Positions 23,561-36,699 of a stretch of DNA of 64,000 nt are shown in pieces. Position 1 is the stretch's first letter. The number at the start of each line of letters is the position of its first letter. This stretch comes from Eumeta japonica (taxonomy: Eukaryota > Arthropoda > Insecta > Lepidoptera > Psychidae), in contig BGZK01000483.1 in assembly GCA_005406025.1 (NCBI GenBank), positions 62,001 through 126,000 of the forward strand, given 5' to 3'. The notes under the pieces are model-generated. The model made no database searches, was not told the origin of the DNA, and worked only from the letters and a program-made list of their open reading frames with translations. The position numbers and the translations under genes are program-made.

Positions 23561-25868
23561 CTTAGCAGAATCATTCATTTTTATTACTATTTATGTTATT
23601 TATATATACAGTAACTGTATATATTATATAACATATATAGGCGTATATGTTTTTAGACATATTGAATATTTATATTTTTATATTGATGTTCTCTTTTTCA
23701 CTACATATATATTAATGACCATTTCAATTTCAACACAAATGTATATTTGTGAAATTTGTGAAATTACCTTCGAAGATTTTTTAACGCAAAACTAGTGTCT
23801 TCGTGTGATCTTAGGCATTTGTAGTAGCGCATACGACAGTGTACGTTAAATTCAAACGAAAGCTTTATTGTGCTTTTCGTGTAGTGATTTTTGTTAAATA
23901 TAAACAGCTAGATTTTCTGTCCAAACAGATTTCATTTTGAGACAAAACGTACTTCATAATACGATATCTCTAAAAATCTCTGTAGGTATCAACGTAGATT
24001 TAGCGCCGTATTGTAGCAGAGCGGCTGGATAATTGCTTTTAAATTTAACACGAATTGCTTTTAAATTTAATAAAAGTACGGAAAAATAAACAATGAGTTC
24101 CGTTATGTTTCTAGAGATCATCTTCATACATCATGATGGCGGTCAATCACACATATGTCTATAACGAACTAAGACATTCTGAGCCGTTAATTTTAACTTA
24201 ATTTATTTTTTTATACTGATCTGCTGCCTGTTCTTGTTTCAATATATATATTTATACAAAAATTATTTCCATTAACAAAAAAAATTGGCATAGTTATAAT
24301 TGTGTCTTTACCCTTCCATACATGACAGCAAAAAAGGACCTTTATAATTCTCTTCTGAGTCTTATAACTCCGCCATTGTTTCATTGATTTTGATGAAATT
24401 GTACTGTCTCATGAGAATCTTCATACAATTACTATAAATAATTACATTAATTCTCTATAGAAACTTGGGAAATATTTTTTTTCCGTACACTCCATTATTT
24501 GACATATCGTTGGATAGGTATTTAAAAGGCATTAAAAGTTGTTAAGCCACTTTTTCTTTCAGGCACATTTTATGGTTTATTAGCTTCCAAAGTTCGAGAC
24601 CCCTTTCTTGTAATCTTCAGTGTTGTGTTTTAAACGTCTAGAAAAATGATATCAATCCCTTTATAAATAAATTGAAAGAAAATTATTTGAACAAGCAATT
24701 ATTCTCTTATTCTTTTTACAATATTTTAAATAAGTTGTTGTTATTGTTGACTGAAAATATAGAAAGAAGCGATTCTGAATATTAACAATAATGTTCGGCC
24801 CATATAGATATCCATATAGATTTTAATATAATAAGTATCTACGTTTGAAACACAATATTTGCAAATTTATAAATAGTGATGCATATTGTTTAAAATTCAG
24901 TACAACAAATAGCCAATTTCAGTGTTTCCCTATTGAACTTTTGTAGGAACCCCGGATGCAGTAATCTGATTTTCATCCTATTTTATATTATTTTGTAAAA
25001 GTTATATATATATATTATTGATTATAAACCAATATGGTACCCTCTTTCACTTTAACGTAAGTCGTAAGTTATGAAATTGCAGATTAAGAAAAAATCGTAA
25101 TTGTAAAAAGTGTCACTATTTTCAAAAATTCACAGATTTCATGCTGTACATTCCTTCGGGGACATTGACGATAAACTCAATAACAAAGGAAATAAAACAA
25201 ACGTTTTAAAAAGAAATAAATATTATCAATTTTTTCCTATATTTTACAAATAAAAATACATTTTTTGTAATAATTTCATAGAAGTCTGTTGAGACGTAAA
25301 AGTTAACGTTTTTAGTCATTATAAAGCAATGTCAATACTTCACATAATCGCATTCGACTCAAGTCATATGTAACGAAACGGCCGAATTTAAAAAAAATTG
25401 TCAAAAAAAAGATACCAAAAATCGTCATTTTTTTAAAGAAAAAAATATATTGACTCAATGCAGATACCGTGCCAATTTTCAATATAAAAACACGAAACTT
25501 AAAAAAATAAATATTTAAACAGACTTAAACGTTCTTTTTAGAAACACCCTAAAACAACCATTTTTAGCGGCATTTTGTGTCTTCCTCAAAAATATTTTTT
25601 TCACCATCATTTAGTCCTTGTCCATAAGTACACATCTCTTCACATAACAATCATTCGTCTAGATCTAGAGCTCGCAGCACAAAAGCGAATCGGCATTTTC
25701 GCTGAAATTCAAGCCCCTACTAATCAAATCGACAAAATATTTTCAATACTAAAACTATTACTATTACAATAGTACTTGGCAGTGGTGAAAACCATATGCC
25801 ATATCACACTGAACTAAGAGCTAACGTAACGCGCTACCCGTTACAAGCACATCACGTGATAGATGCAA
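23561..25868. other. AT-rich non-coding stretch
   Basis: No gene supported. The frame 23550-23795 is tyrosine- and isoleucine-rich, a direct effect of AT-rich DNA. The frame 25575-25772 has no recognisable motif. A short TA run lies at 25003-25016. Confidence 0.6.
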
Positions 25869-25869
25869 C

Positions 25870-26633
25870 TTCTCAAAAGCCGGCCAAGAGTATGTCGGAT
25901 CATGCTCGCCATAGGGTTCCGAAGCCGTTACTGCAAAGCAATGTGCTATAGATGAAAAAACTACGTTGTTACACTTTTTTCCATGTTTCCCGCACATAGT
26001 AATTATAAGCATTTTAGCCGCCTACAACTAGAGAAACGAGTAGGTATACCGACTATAACTCTTAACGTAGTGGTAAACTAAATAGCACCAGAACAAGAGC
26101 ATATCTTCACGGCACTTATGTCCTTTGGTTGAGAAACGCAGTTCTTTGGCAATAACTCAAAAATGATATATCTGTTTATATTCGAAATATTTTCCGTTGA
26201 AAGTATTTATTAAGCGTTACCTTTATATTTTTTTTTTTATGTTTTTGGACTTATGGTTTAAAAAGTAAAAAAGGGACACAAAATATATGCTACTTTCGGA
26301 GCGATTATTATTTCCGAAAATATTCACTTAATCAAAAAAAATTATTATACTTAAAATGTTTTTAAAAGAACCGTCGAAATATATACCATAGATTGATGTT
26401 TGCGGAAAATTTTTTTTATGCTTTCTATTACATGTATAGAATGCCCCCTAGAAACATTTATTTTTGTTATTTAGCTACTAAATTAAGTAGCTGCTTGTAC
26501 AAGACATTTACACTATAAATGTCATCAATATACATCTTGTAGTTTTTTAGTACGAGACGTACGGATGGACGGACGGACATGACGAAACTGTAAGGATTCC
26601 GTTTACGTCACTTTCGCTCGGAACCCTAAAAAT
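25870..26633 (+). mobile_element. GTTCCG-family element, near full length
   Basis: One end reads CAAAAGCCGGCCAAGAGTAT then ATAGGGTTCCGAAGCC. The other ends GACGGACGGACATGACGAAA then TCGGAACCCTAAAAA. The interior from about 26140 matches, inverted, the copy at 59207-59790 through several blocks (AAAGTATTTATTAAGCGTTA against AAAGTATTTACTGAGCGTTA; CTACATGTATGGAGTGCCCC against TTACATGTATAGAATGCCCC). No coding capacity, so it is a non-autonomous dispersed element. The reverse open frame at 25821-26012 crosses its start and is not a gene. Confidence 0.7.
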
Positions 26634-28675
26634 GAGAATTCCCCATTAAAATAAAAATCGAAATTATGTATATCATAAACTTCTCTTTTTCCATACCCTT
26701 TTGTGACATTATACGTAAATTTATACTGAAATTAAATTTTTTGTAAAAATACTTTCATAAGGATCCGCAAAAATACCGTTAATTATCGACCCATTTCTAA
26801 AATTATAGAGTCAAACGATATATAATTTAATACCCCAGAACGTTCTTAACATAATTTTAATCACTTTCTTCGTTTTTGGCAAATATCAAAGTTCTTTCAA
26901 AAAAGCCCCAAAGAATAAGTCAGAAATTTGTGTTATAATTTCATTTTTAATAGATTACTAACCTTTGAATTTTTTAAAATATTATTATAACCCTTCGATA
27001 ACGCATCTTATAATATTATTTTCATTACTGTGTTTTAATAATTAAGAACGACAGGCTCCTGTCGCACTTTTATTGCGAAACAAGTGCCCCAGTGCAGCTA
27101 TCTAAAAAAGTATTTTCAAATTTAAAAGCGGAAAAGAACACCTCAGATATTGAAACAATATTTAATATGAAACTTAGAAACTCGAAAGAAAAATAAGTAA
27201 ATGGGTTAAAGGCTCCTTTTAGAAACTTCTTAAGAACAGTCATTTTAGCTGTTTTTGGAACGTTCTTAAAAAATTATCATGCTTTTTCGATATTTTTTTT
27301 TCAGTCATATAGTTCTTGTCCATGTTTGTCCATGAAATATTATTTTATACACTATCAGATCATGTCGTTTATTGCATGTTCGTAACGGTCCTTATCGTAA
27401 TTGAATATAAATGTAACTTTATTAACTAACTGGGCCGCGACGTCGTTGATGGGAAATTTTAGATTTAATTCTCATCACTTGATTCCTATGAAATAAAATT
27501 CTAAATGCTGTTCAACGAAGCAATTTTTTTTTAGTAAAACCTCATGAAAATCCATTTAGTCGTTTGGAATATTAACATATTCAAACAGTCAAACAAACAG
27601 AAAGACGGTCAACTATTTTAAATACGGCCTTTTTGTAGCCTACCAGCCTTCCTTTATCGCCATCGATCAATTTTTTGGTAAGTGTATTCAATACATAGAC
27701 ACGCTAGTTATACATCTGTTAGTCATATATAGAAAACTTTTTTAAAAATATTCTTTTCAAAAATTCAAACCGTTGGATAGTCTGATAGATAGTAAATTCA
27801 CGCATTATGAGACATCTGCACCCTGAAATCGATCGACAATATTAATATGATAAAATGATTTAAATAATAATTTAAATATTAAAATTAAATACACAGTCGA
27901 TTTCGTTTTCAATATGAAATTAATAATAATTGTGTTCAGTTCCAAAAGGACGTAAATCAATGTTGGATAGTTCAATTGCTTCCAAGATAATCAAGATAAC
28001 TTTGATCTGTAGTGCTTTCAGCGAGTTAGTTACTATGGAGCGCGGTCGCGGCTCCCGCCTTTGTCCTGGACTATTTGGAAGCTATCAGAGATATGGGCGT
28101 TCGATACGCACAATAATTTATAAGTTCATTAGAACTCCACGAAGCAATGAAATATATCAAATATAATAGGATTAAACGCGCAGAGTATGTTCTGCTACAT
28201 CTTTTAAAAATACCATGAATCATTTCTATTATGTATTTATATTAATATGTCTTATAAGGACATAGAAATTATGTAGCATTTTTATATGAAATAAATTATG
28301 CACTTTTTTTACGGAAATATTTAATTTTTTTTGTAATTTCTTATAAATAAATGCTCGAACGCTCATTCCTGCACTTTTTTAATTTGCGAGCATGTAAAAT
28401 CTCTGCAATAAAAATACGAGAAAAAGTTTGATATAAAAAAAAAAACTTATTAGAGAAAATTCAAATGAAATCACTCACCTTTAACAGATTCTAATTCAGT
28501 GAAGAAAAGAAAGCTTAAACTTAAATTTTAACATCGCTTATCACAAGAGAACTTTACAAAAGTTTTAAGTATGAAAGTCCGCCTCGTTCGCGATTCAACA
28601 AGTATTATGAGACACGTGAAAAATCTTTTTATCGACCGAAACAGTGAATTTGAAACGTGCTAACGAAAATAAAGT
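26634..28675. other. AT-rich non-coding stretch with a LINE-tail scrap
   Basis: At about 27530-27620, CCTCATGAAAATCCATTTAG is followed by ATATTCAAACAGTCAAACAA and CAGAAAGACGG, the style of a lepidopteran LINE 3' tail. The rest is AT-rich. The frame 27930-28166 has no recognised motif. Confidence 0.5.
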
Positions 28676-28679
28676 AACA

Positions 28680-28850
28680 AGTTTCAGGTGAAACGCAGAA
28701 GCGTAGCAAACGCGGAGACGTACGACGGTAAACTGGCTACGCGGCTACGCGCTACCGGCTACGGGCTACGGCTACGGGCTACGGCGGCGGCGGCCGGCGA
28801 GCAACAGGCGCGCGACCGGAGATTGCTCGTTTATTTAGCCGACTCTTAAT
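28680..28850. promoter_or_regulatory. GC-rich island with GGCTACG repeats
   Basis: From about 28735 to 28783 the motif GGCTAC recurs at 6-12-base spacing (GGCTACGGGCTACGGCTACG), followed by CGGCGGCGGCGGCCGGCGAG. It then passes into TAATAAGCAACCGTGAAG. The island may mark a promoter or regulatory element; the repeats may instead be a simple GC-rich minisatellite. No transcript evidence. Confidence 0.35.
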
Positions 28851-31735
28851 AAGCAACCGTGAAGAAAAAATAATACCCACCATAAGAATGACTATTATCG
28901 TACAATTGTTTACGTACGCCATAGATATTTGGAATGGTTATAAATATCGTTATAGAATTTAGCAACCAATATTATAAGGTAATATTTCTATTAAAAATAT
29001 TAATTTCTAATTTTCTGATAGAAATAAACATTTTTAGTGGTAAGTTTCTGAGAAATGAGATAAAATTAAGTTTTCCAGGACATCGTCAATGTGAACATAT
29101 CTTACCAAACAGCACAATTATAGAAATTTTACAGCTGTTTTTTAGTTATAAAATACGAAAAATCATTTTCCCGTACCTAATATTTTACATTTTATTGTTA
29201 TTTTTATTCGAGTTGGATAACTAAAATATGTACATTTGGAATGCGACTAATTTCAAAGACGATAAATTCACATCAACTTAAGATAACTACAAAGTGCCAT
29301 ACATTTAAATGGCTTTTAAATTGTGTTTATTAGAAATTTATCTAAGATAAAGTTCAACATCTACGTCTACATACTATAAACATTACCTTAATATGCAATT
29401 CGGTTTAGGTGTTCAGGTTCGACCGGGTCTTTTGTTACCTTATAATTGAAAGAAAATGTATTACAATTAAAAAGTCCTATATTTGTGCTATCGGTGATGG
29501 TGCTTGCGTTAAAAAAAACTATAACAAAGCCATATTTTTGTATAATATATATTTTTAAATAAATAAATTGACTAAACCTAATGAATGAATAAATAATAGA
29601 CATAGTTTGCAGAGATCATATCGATGTATAGATGTATCATTTAAAATATTGCGACATTGTAACAAATACGTTTTGTGAATTAATAACGCAGATCTGAACT
29701 ATTCCAGGTGTTTTTGTATAACTAGGCGTCATTGCGTAATTTGGGATGGAAATTGACTTTGAAACGCTATTTTTAAATAAGACAAACAGTGAACAACCTT
29801 TGTTCACGCTACGCAGTTCGAAGCAAAGAGAGAGAAAGTTGGTAAACCTTAGTAATGCAAAGTACCAATGTTCCAATTTAATTTAAGCAAATATTACACT
29901 TTTCAACACTTAAATTATAAACGACCATGTTACAATTGAAGTTGTTCAAAAGCCAACGTAGAACTAAATGGTAAAAGTTGGGGTATTATGTTACCTATAA
30001 TTTCCTAAACTTGGAAAGCTAACACAATCAAAGATTCATGAAAGGAATTTACATAAAACTTACATCTTACATTTTGTAATAAAGTATTATTTTCAATTTA
30101 TTTTTTCTTAAAGTTAGTAGTTTAAGAAAAATGTAGATAAAAAACCAGAAGGTCTCCTCTAGATTCTTATCGATATTTTTCTTAGATTTCTTCTCAAAAA
30201 GAATTCATCTAGATTTTTATCAATCGTTTTAGTTTTCATGATTAATTTAAGCACATGAGTCTCTCTCTTTCCTTCTTATCCCTGACTATAATAGTTCCGT
30301 GTTTTATTCTTTAATTTTTCTTTTATCTTTTATTTTGTGCAATTCATACTATAAAAAGTCTTTCTCTTGATAAACGAAATCGCAGCAAAAAAAAATAATT
30401 CCCAGTACTCTCTCTCTTTCAAGGAGATAGCTAAAGTTTAGTATCGATGGCGGGTATAAGAGGTTCCAAACATAATAAAACTACAAAAATGTGCATAGAT
30501 ATGACATGACAATAATTGGGAAGTTCAAACTCCCAAAACTCTCTAACCATCTTTGACTTAGCTGGAGTAAGTGTTGGTTGTTGTATAGTTCTATAATCGA
30601 ATAAAAAAAGGTGGCGTATGACAAGCAATTTTCCTTCTCTAAATTTCTTTATGTCACCATTAAATGCCTGTACAAACATTTTAGCTGCACCGTTTCTTGC
30701 AAGATGTTATAATGGCGTGAGTGTATGCTTCACGCCAATAACATATTAAAAAAATTGTAAATCATCACTAGTAGAAGTACACTTCGTTATCTGTAACTGA
30801 TTGAATTAACAATCCAAATCTCATAAATAAACTTATAACATCGCAGTTGTTCCAGTTTTATAGTTCATTAATCATATCGAAAGCCTGAGGTTATTTTGAT
30901 CGATTCCCAATAATTAACAAGAAATCTTACTTTATATAGGACCAAAATAATCACCACTTATTTTGTGCTATGGAAATGGAAGGGTAGACCTTGATTTCAG
31001 TATTGTTTTATTTGAACTTTTACAGTTTTTTTTTTAATATTTTAAACAGTTTTTAATAACTTTTACAATATCTACCCACAATTTCTGTTTGTATTAATTT
31101 CCAGATCAACGAATATTTTTTTTGTACTAATCAAATGTGGCAGAAAATTTATATCCTCACCATTATACATTTGCTATAGTTTAATTCATCATTTACTCTA
31201 TTATTTAAATTAGTTTCGAATAAAAATTCTGCTATTTATTTAAAAGCAGACACAAAAAGTGATTTTGATGTAATCTTTTCTTAATCATCATTAACAAACT
31301 TATCTATCAAAAGTAGACCAAAAGCGAGTTGCATTTTTGTAATTAAGGTTCCGTGCCAATATTTGTTGGATAAACACTAATAACTGCATAAGTCGAAAGG
31401 TATTTTTAAGTAAATACCCATGTTTATTTAAAATACTCTTTATCATATATAATATAGTGTAATAAACCTGTAGTTTTGCTGTTGTAAGTATTATCCTAAA
31501 TTACATTCTCAAAGAATGTTAATTATTTTCATTATATACCCTGTAACACTGCATATTAAAATATGTGCATTATTGCACTTTAATAGTTATGTCCGATGTC
31601 ATTTTATTTCAAATGTATTTTTACCTTATATTTATTTAGTTTTTAAAACACCTTTACGTTTTGTTGCATTCTTCTGTAATACGTAGACTAGAAGATTACA
31701 AATGAAAGATACCTTCAAAAATATTTCAGGTTAAC
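28851..31735. other. AT-rich non-coding stretch
   Basis: No gene supported. Open frames at 28934-29224, 29388-29603, 29637-29876 and 30431-30679 are hydrophobic or low-complexity products of AT-rich DNA with no domain recognised. Confidence 0.6.
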
Positions 31736-31739
31736 TGTA

Positions 31740-32150
31740 ACGACGATTTTAGCTATCGCCGCGTAAGCCCGCACCTCAGATTTCTTTCGCAATCGCCTCG
31801 GAGAACGAATTTCTCGCGACGTGTGGGCAAAATAATGAACAGCGTTTTAGATGATCAAACTTTTTTATTACAGCCGAGCTCGGCGGTCGGAGTACAATTA
31901 CGACGGATGCACCAGTTCTGCTGCAAATTATAGGCGGCGCATCCGCCTGCACATATGAGTTGCATGTATTATACTCGAGGGAGTGTGGCCATGTATTTTG
32001 CATTTTTCACGCATGAGCGCCACATGCACTCGGTACACCGATTCACGGTCGTACGGTAACGACCGCGGCGATTTTCGGCCTCTGATTGGTCCCCCTGCTA
32101 AGGCACAATTTCATATGCAGCTCATATGCGCATCACAATAATTTCATACT
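31740..32150. promoter_or_regulatory. GC-richer complex block, candidate regulatory region
   Basis: This block is non-repetitive and CpG-bearing in an AT-rich setting. It contains the perfect palindrome GCCGAGCTCGGC near 31874, GGCGGCGCATCCGCC near 31933, CTGATTGGTCC (a CCAAT box on the reverse strand) near 32083 and paired CATATGCAGCTCATATGCGC near 32112. These are consistent with a promoter or enhancer but individually common. No start site is assigned. Confidence 0.35.
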
Positions 32151-32589
32151 TATAATTAAACACGACAAAACACGATGTACAAAATAAAATAAACAAGACA
32201 ATAACTTTCACTAAAATACAATTAATGTACACAAATAGGCAAAATGGATATATATCACACAATTAACAATTCCCAACTACTAATCCTCACCCGAATAACA
32301 AAAACACAACTATTAAAATTATTTAATTAACACACACAAAAATACGATTAAAAACCAAAGAATTCTTAACCTAAGTCCGTTCCTATAAATTAGAATAATA
32401 CATATTGTCCAATTAAATACTAAGAGCGCTGCCGCTGTCCGTAATATTAACAATTTATTATATGTGATTTAATAAAATGGTGAAAGTTCGCGCGTTTGTC
32501 CTTCGAATAATTTCTACTGCGAGTATAAACCGTACGAATTCAATTACAAAAACTAGACAACTGAGTACATTTTTTTTTGCAATGGCAAT
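32151..32589. other. AT-rich non-coding stretch
   Basis: A-rich sequence with no gene-like content. Confidence 0.65.
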
Positions 32590-32900
32590 TAATTAAATTC
32601 GCACGCGCGCCCGACGCCGGCCCAAAGCGGCGCGCTTTTCAGACCCGCTTTGGCGTCCTCCACGTACATACTCTTTTTATAAATAGCAATAATACCTTTT
32701 ATGATTTAATTAAGCGATTTCATATTATATGGAACAAATAAAAAAATCAATATGGTGACGTGTTCGATTTTTAATACAACTGCATGTACACGTTCTCCAC
32801 TTCGAACACTTTGATTTTCGCTGTGTGCGACGCTGTGGCCGCTGCACGGGAATGGGCCGGCTCGGAAGGCGAGATACCGCACTCTCACAAAACACAGACG
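32590..32900. promoter_or_regulatory. GC-rich block with hairpin and TATA-like box
   Basis: GCACGCGCGCCCGACGCCGG is followed by CCAAAGCGG and, about 15 bases on, its complement CCGCTTTGG, giving a 9-bp stem. A consensus-like TATAAATAG lies at 32678-32686. The order GC-rich block then TATA box would suit a forward promoter starting near 32710, but no downstream reading frame supports it. Confidence 0.25.
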
Positions 32901-33545
32901 TGAAGTAAAAGCTTCCGCTGTCCGTTGTTAGATTTCGTTTTGTGAACGAGATTTCCGGTGACCCACTTCCCCCTCTATACCCCCACTCCTCTCCATCCCT
33001 TTACGTCCATTCCATCGTATATTTTATTTTTACCCAATTGACTGGTAATGCACTGGTAATTTCTCTCCTCAGGAGTTGCAAGTGTCCATGGGCAGGGTTG
33101 ACTACCTATTCTCTAGTAGCTTTTAAGATCATTTGCTCCTTGAAAATACTATAGAAATCTATTTTAGCTGAAAGCGATATGAAGTTATGTTTGTATTTAT
33201 ACCGCACTCATCTCCAGTAAAAAGAGCTTATTAAGTTATTATAAGTTCACTCAGGCCTAGTACGTATCGATGATTTTACGCGTCGTTGGGCAGCCGTTGG
33301 TCATAATGTACGTCTTATAACAAGAAATCAAGTAAAAACCATTAATCATTAGATAATTCCATAATCAAACGTCGCATAAAAAGGATTCTTCCCAACATTA
33401 CGACATTTAAAACGGAAGGTCTAGATTTCACGCGACATAAGTACCGTTTTACCGAAAATAATGGAGTAAAATAAATATATAGTAACAAAGAAATTACGAT
33501 ATAGTTGACTTGCATATCGTAAATGTTCCTATTGCACTTCCTAGA
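32901..33545. other. non-coding stretch
   Basis: No gene supported; the frame 32942-33154 has no recognised motif. Confidence 0.55.
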
Positions 33546-33549
33546 AATG

Positions 33550-33768
33550 ATTGTCGTAATAGGTCATAGTCATCTCGGCGTTAAGTGACGTCTAACGACC
33601 AGCGGTGACGTGCCGGGGCCGACGGCTTGAAGAGGCTCCGAGGCATGAAGCAAGTCTTTTCATTTGTCTTAGTCGACTCCTCGGTCGATCCGCCCGTGTT
33701 CAGGAATGAACCCGGCACCTTCTAGCTCGATAACAACACTCTTGACCACTGAACCGTGGATCGTTCTA
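33550..33768 (-). mobile_element. tRNA-derived SINE
   Basis: On the reverse strand the head reads AGTGGTCAAGAGTG (A box, 33737-33750), then GGTTCATTCCT (B box, 33702-33712), spaced as in a tRNA. The body follows with GCCTCGGAGCCTCTTCAAGC. An intact tRNA cloverleaf is not formed. Transcription by RNA polymerase III and mobilisation by a LINE are known for the class. Confidence 0.65.
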
Positions 33769-35144
33769 TTAACAGTTAATATCTTACTTGCTTACATATA
33801 AAACGAAACCTCAGCTTACTGGAAAAAACACGTTAAAGTATTTTATTGAAGAATGCTTATAAAAACTCTTTTTTTTACATTACTCGTACCATCGAATCAG
33901 ATAGGAAACTTTATATTAATCTCCTTTTAAAAACGATTGACTCTATTAACATCAGCAACTCATTTTAAAATCATCTACGATTATTATTAAACTTCAATCA
34001 ATCCCCTATAAATTAAACAGAAATCAATAGTCGAGTGGGACCCAGGTCGACTATTATTCGGACGTTACGTCGAAGAAATGATTTTGACCATCCGTCGCCA
34101 GTTCTGGATTTCCAAATCCTGCTCTCGCTATGCTTATCTAGGAATCATAGAATAAGCTTCATACTTTTCTAGCAATCTAGAATATCTCCTTCCAGTGTAT
34201 GATTGAAAAAAAAAACGGTATTACATGTATCTCATGGACTACATTGAAGGTGCAAAATATGCTGTGTATCATATCAAGATTGTTAAATAGCTTCATTACT
34301 GAAGACGTATTAAAACTTTTTAGTTTAGTGTACATGAGTTAAAAAAGAAACATCTCAGATGAATAAACATTGTGAAAATAAAAATAAAAGTTAAGAACTA
34401 AAATTAATAAAATTAAGTGTAAGGAACAACTAAAATGAATAAACACGTTAGCTGTTTCTTTGAGAGATGTAGTTAATGATTACCGCACTATGTAGTCGTA
34501 GTGCAGTGATGTTCATTTATTCGGTGTCAGACTTTCATTTAGGTGATATTCATTAATTTATTTTTCGAAAGCGAACACCACATACGACTTCACAAATACA
34601 GTGATGATTACCTCTTGAGCAAGCACCCGTAGTGACGTTTAATTTTTTTGATATTTGTTTTAATGGACACCTATCGGTGACCTACATAATCGTAATATAA
34701 ATAAATAAAGGTGTTCCAGGATCATGAAAACCAAATTTAATTTAAATGTTCCATAACATACATACATATTTTTACCTATCGCAGAGCAATTATATATTTT
34801 TTTTGTATGTAAATTATCAGATCTTGAGCATCTATTAATGAAGACCTTGATCTATTTTATATCAAACTTGATACATTCTTGATATATGTTGTTTCTTTCC
34901 TTAGAGTATTATAAAAATCATACCCGCCATGTTGAATTTAATAAAACATGACGAAGCCTGTGACAAGCTCAATTCTAGGACGCAGCTGGCCACATCTTAT
35001 TTATCCCACTTAGGAACTGTACAGAAACGGGCAAACATATATACACACACACATAGCTGGTTAAAATCATAACTCTCCGCAGTCTGGTAAAGTAAGGACA
35101 AAAACAAGTATTTTAGATACATCTTTTCGTAATAGAATGAAATA
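33769..35144. other. AT-rich non-coding stretch
   Basis: No gene or recognised repeat; one short CA run at 35042-35052. Confidence 0.6.
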
Positions 35145-36384
35145 TTAGGTCGAGGAAAAAGTTTTTTCGTATTTTATAAGTAAAAAGTTGCAGTGAAATC
35201 TCTTTGGTTGTGCTGTTTGTATCTGGCTAGTTTTGATACCGTTAAATAAACGACATTTTAGAAAAAGCAAGCTAAAAAGTGAAAACGGTGCTTCGCCACT
35301 TTTCTATTGTTTTTCTGCCAATCAAAATGACTAAATCCAACGGAGGACTTCGATACATTTTGTAGTATTATTACAATAAAGGGAAAAATGAGACGCAAGC
35401 CGCGAAAATAATTTGTGACGTTTATGGAACTAATTCGATATTTGTAAGATTAGCACAAAACTGGTTCAAGCGTTTTCAGTCTGGTGGTTTTAATGTCAAA
35501 GATAACTTCGCTCCGGTCGACCTGTTACGGATAAAGTCGATGCCATTTTGGCAAAAGTAGAGCAAGATCGTCTTATTAGTTCTCATGACACAGTTTAAAA
35601 GCTGGAAATTGACCACAAAATAGTTTTGACGTATTAAAAAAGATGGATGTACAAAAAAGCTCGAAACTCTGGTCCCACACGAGCTCACTGAAAGAAATCT
35701 CATAAATTGTGTACTTATTATCGATCCTCTGTTGAACTGTAATAAAACCTTGCCGTTTTTGAAAAGGTTGATCACCGGTGATGAAAAATGGATTACCTAC
35801 TACCAAACAAAAAAGATCATAGACAAAAGGCAAGCAAGCTCCATAGACTATAGAGAAACACGGATTAATAAGTTGATGTTATAAGTATGGGGAGATTGGA
35901 TGGGCATTATGCATTATGAGCTATTAGCGCCGGGCAAAACCATAAGTTCGAATCTCTACTGCCAACAGATGATGATACTCAATCAAGAAGTACAGAAAAA
36001 ACCGCCTGCATTGATCAACAAAAAGGGTGTAGTTTTTTATTAAGATGACGCCATACTCTACACATTTTAGTCTCTCGGCAAATATTGAGATAGTTTGCTT
36101 GGAAAGTGCTAATGCATCCGTCATATAGTCCTGACCTTGCATCCTCAGTTTTGTACCTGTTTCGTCTCTTCAGAATTCTTTAGATAGTGTTAGATTAACA
36201 TCAAGAGAAGTCTATTAAAACTATTTGTCGCAGTTTTTTAATCAGTAGTCCAATGGATTATGTCACTACCTACAAAATGGCAACAAGTTGTTGGACAAAA
36301 TGGCACATATATGTTATAATTAAATGTAAATAAAATCATCTTGAATTTGTATATAAATAGAAAAAAACTTTTTCCACAACCCAA
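35145..36384 (+). mobile_element. mariner transposon with both ends
   Basis: The left terminal inverted repeat begins TTAGGTCGAGGAAAAAGTTT. The right end, read inwards, begins TTGGGTTGTGGAAAAAGTTT. Both are flanked by TA (35143-35144 and 36385-36386), the mariner target-site duplication. The 1,240-bp length fits the family (about 1.25-1.3 kb). The single gene inside is a transposase pseudogene. Confidence 0.9.
35337..36319 (+). pseudogene. mariner transposase, broken
   Basis: ATG at 35337 starts MTKSNGGLRYIL. The N-terminal DNA-binding region is visible as NWFKRFQSGGFNVKD near 35465. Catalytic aspartates of the DD34D type can be seen: TGDEKW (Asp codon 35780-35782), a DDA segment standing for HDNA (36044-36049), and YSPDLASS (Asp codon 36133-36135). 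The C-terminus ends KWQQVVGQNGTYML followed by TAA at 36317-36319. Many stops and several frameshifts interrupt it, so the element can move only if served in trans. Family role: cut-and-paste transposition at TA sites. Confidence 0.9.
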
Positions 36385-36628
36385 TATATTACTATATGCC
36401 ATGCAAATACGTTTTCTCCTACAAGCGTCAATATAGACGGCTCGCGGCCTCGCCTCGTGCATTAGGTCCCGTCGGGAACGTTCCAGATACTAAACTTTTG
36501 ATTGGAAATTTTGGATTATAAAGTTCGATATTGAGTTCGAATCGATTAAAATATGAACTATGTGCTTTAATAGACTACATCGTGAGTTATTATCCGTCAA
36601 GCCAAAACTTTTAATATCTTTTATGATT

Positions 36629-36631
<3 letters not shown>

Positions 36632-36690
<59 letters not shown>
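36632..36690. repeat. (AT)n microsatellite
   Basis: 59 bases of uninterrupted alternating A and T. It creates the isoleucine-tyrosine open frames on both strands at 36490-36784, which are not genes. Confidence 0.97.
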
Positions 36691-36696
<6 letters not shown>

Positions 36697-36699
36697 CAG

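Noticed and set aside
30431..30679. 82-codon reverse frame as a small protein gene
   Set aside because: No domain, no supporting exon signals, and length is within chance for the window.
33550..33768. Functional tRNA gene
   Set aside because: A and B boxes are present, but acceptor and anticodon stems do not form; it is the head of a SINE.
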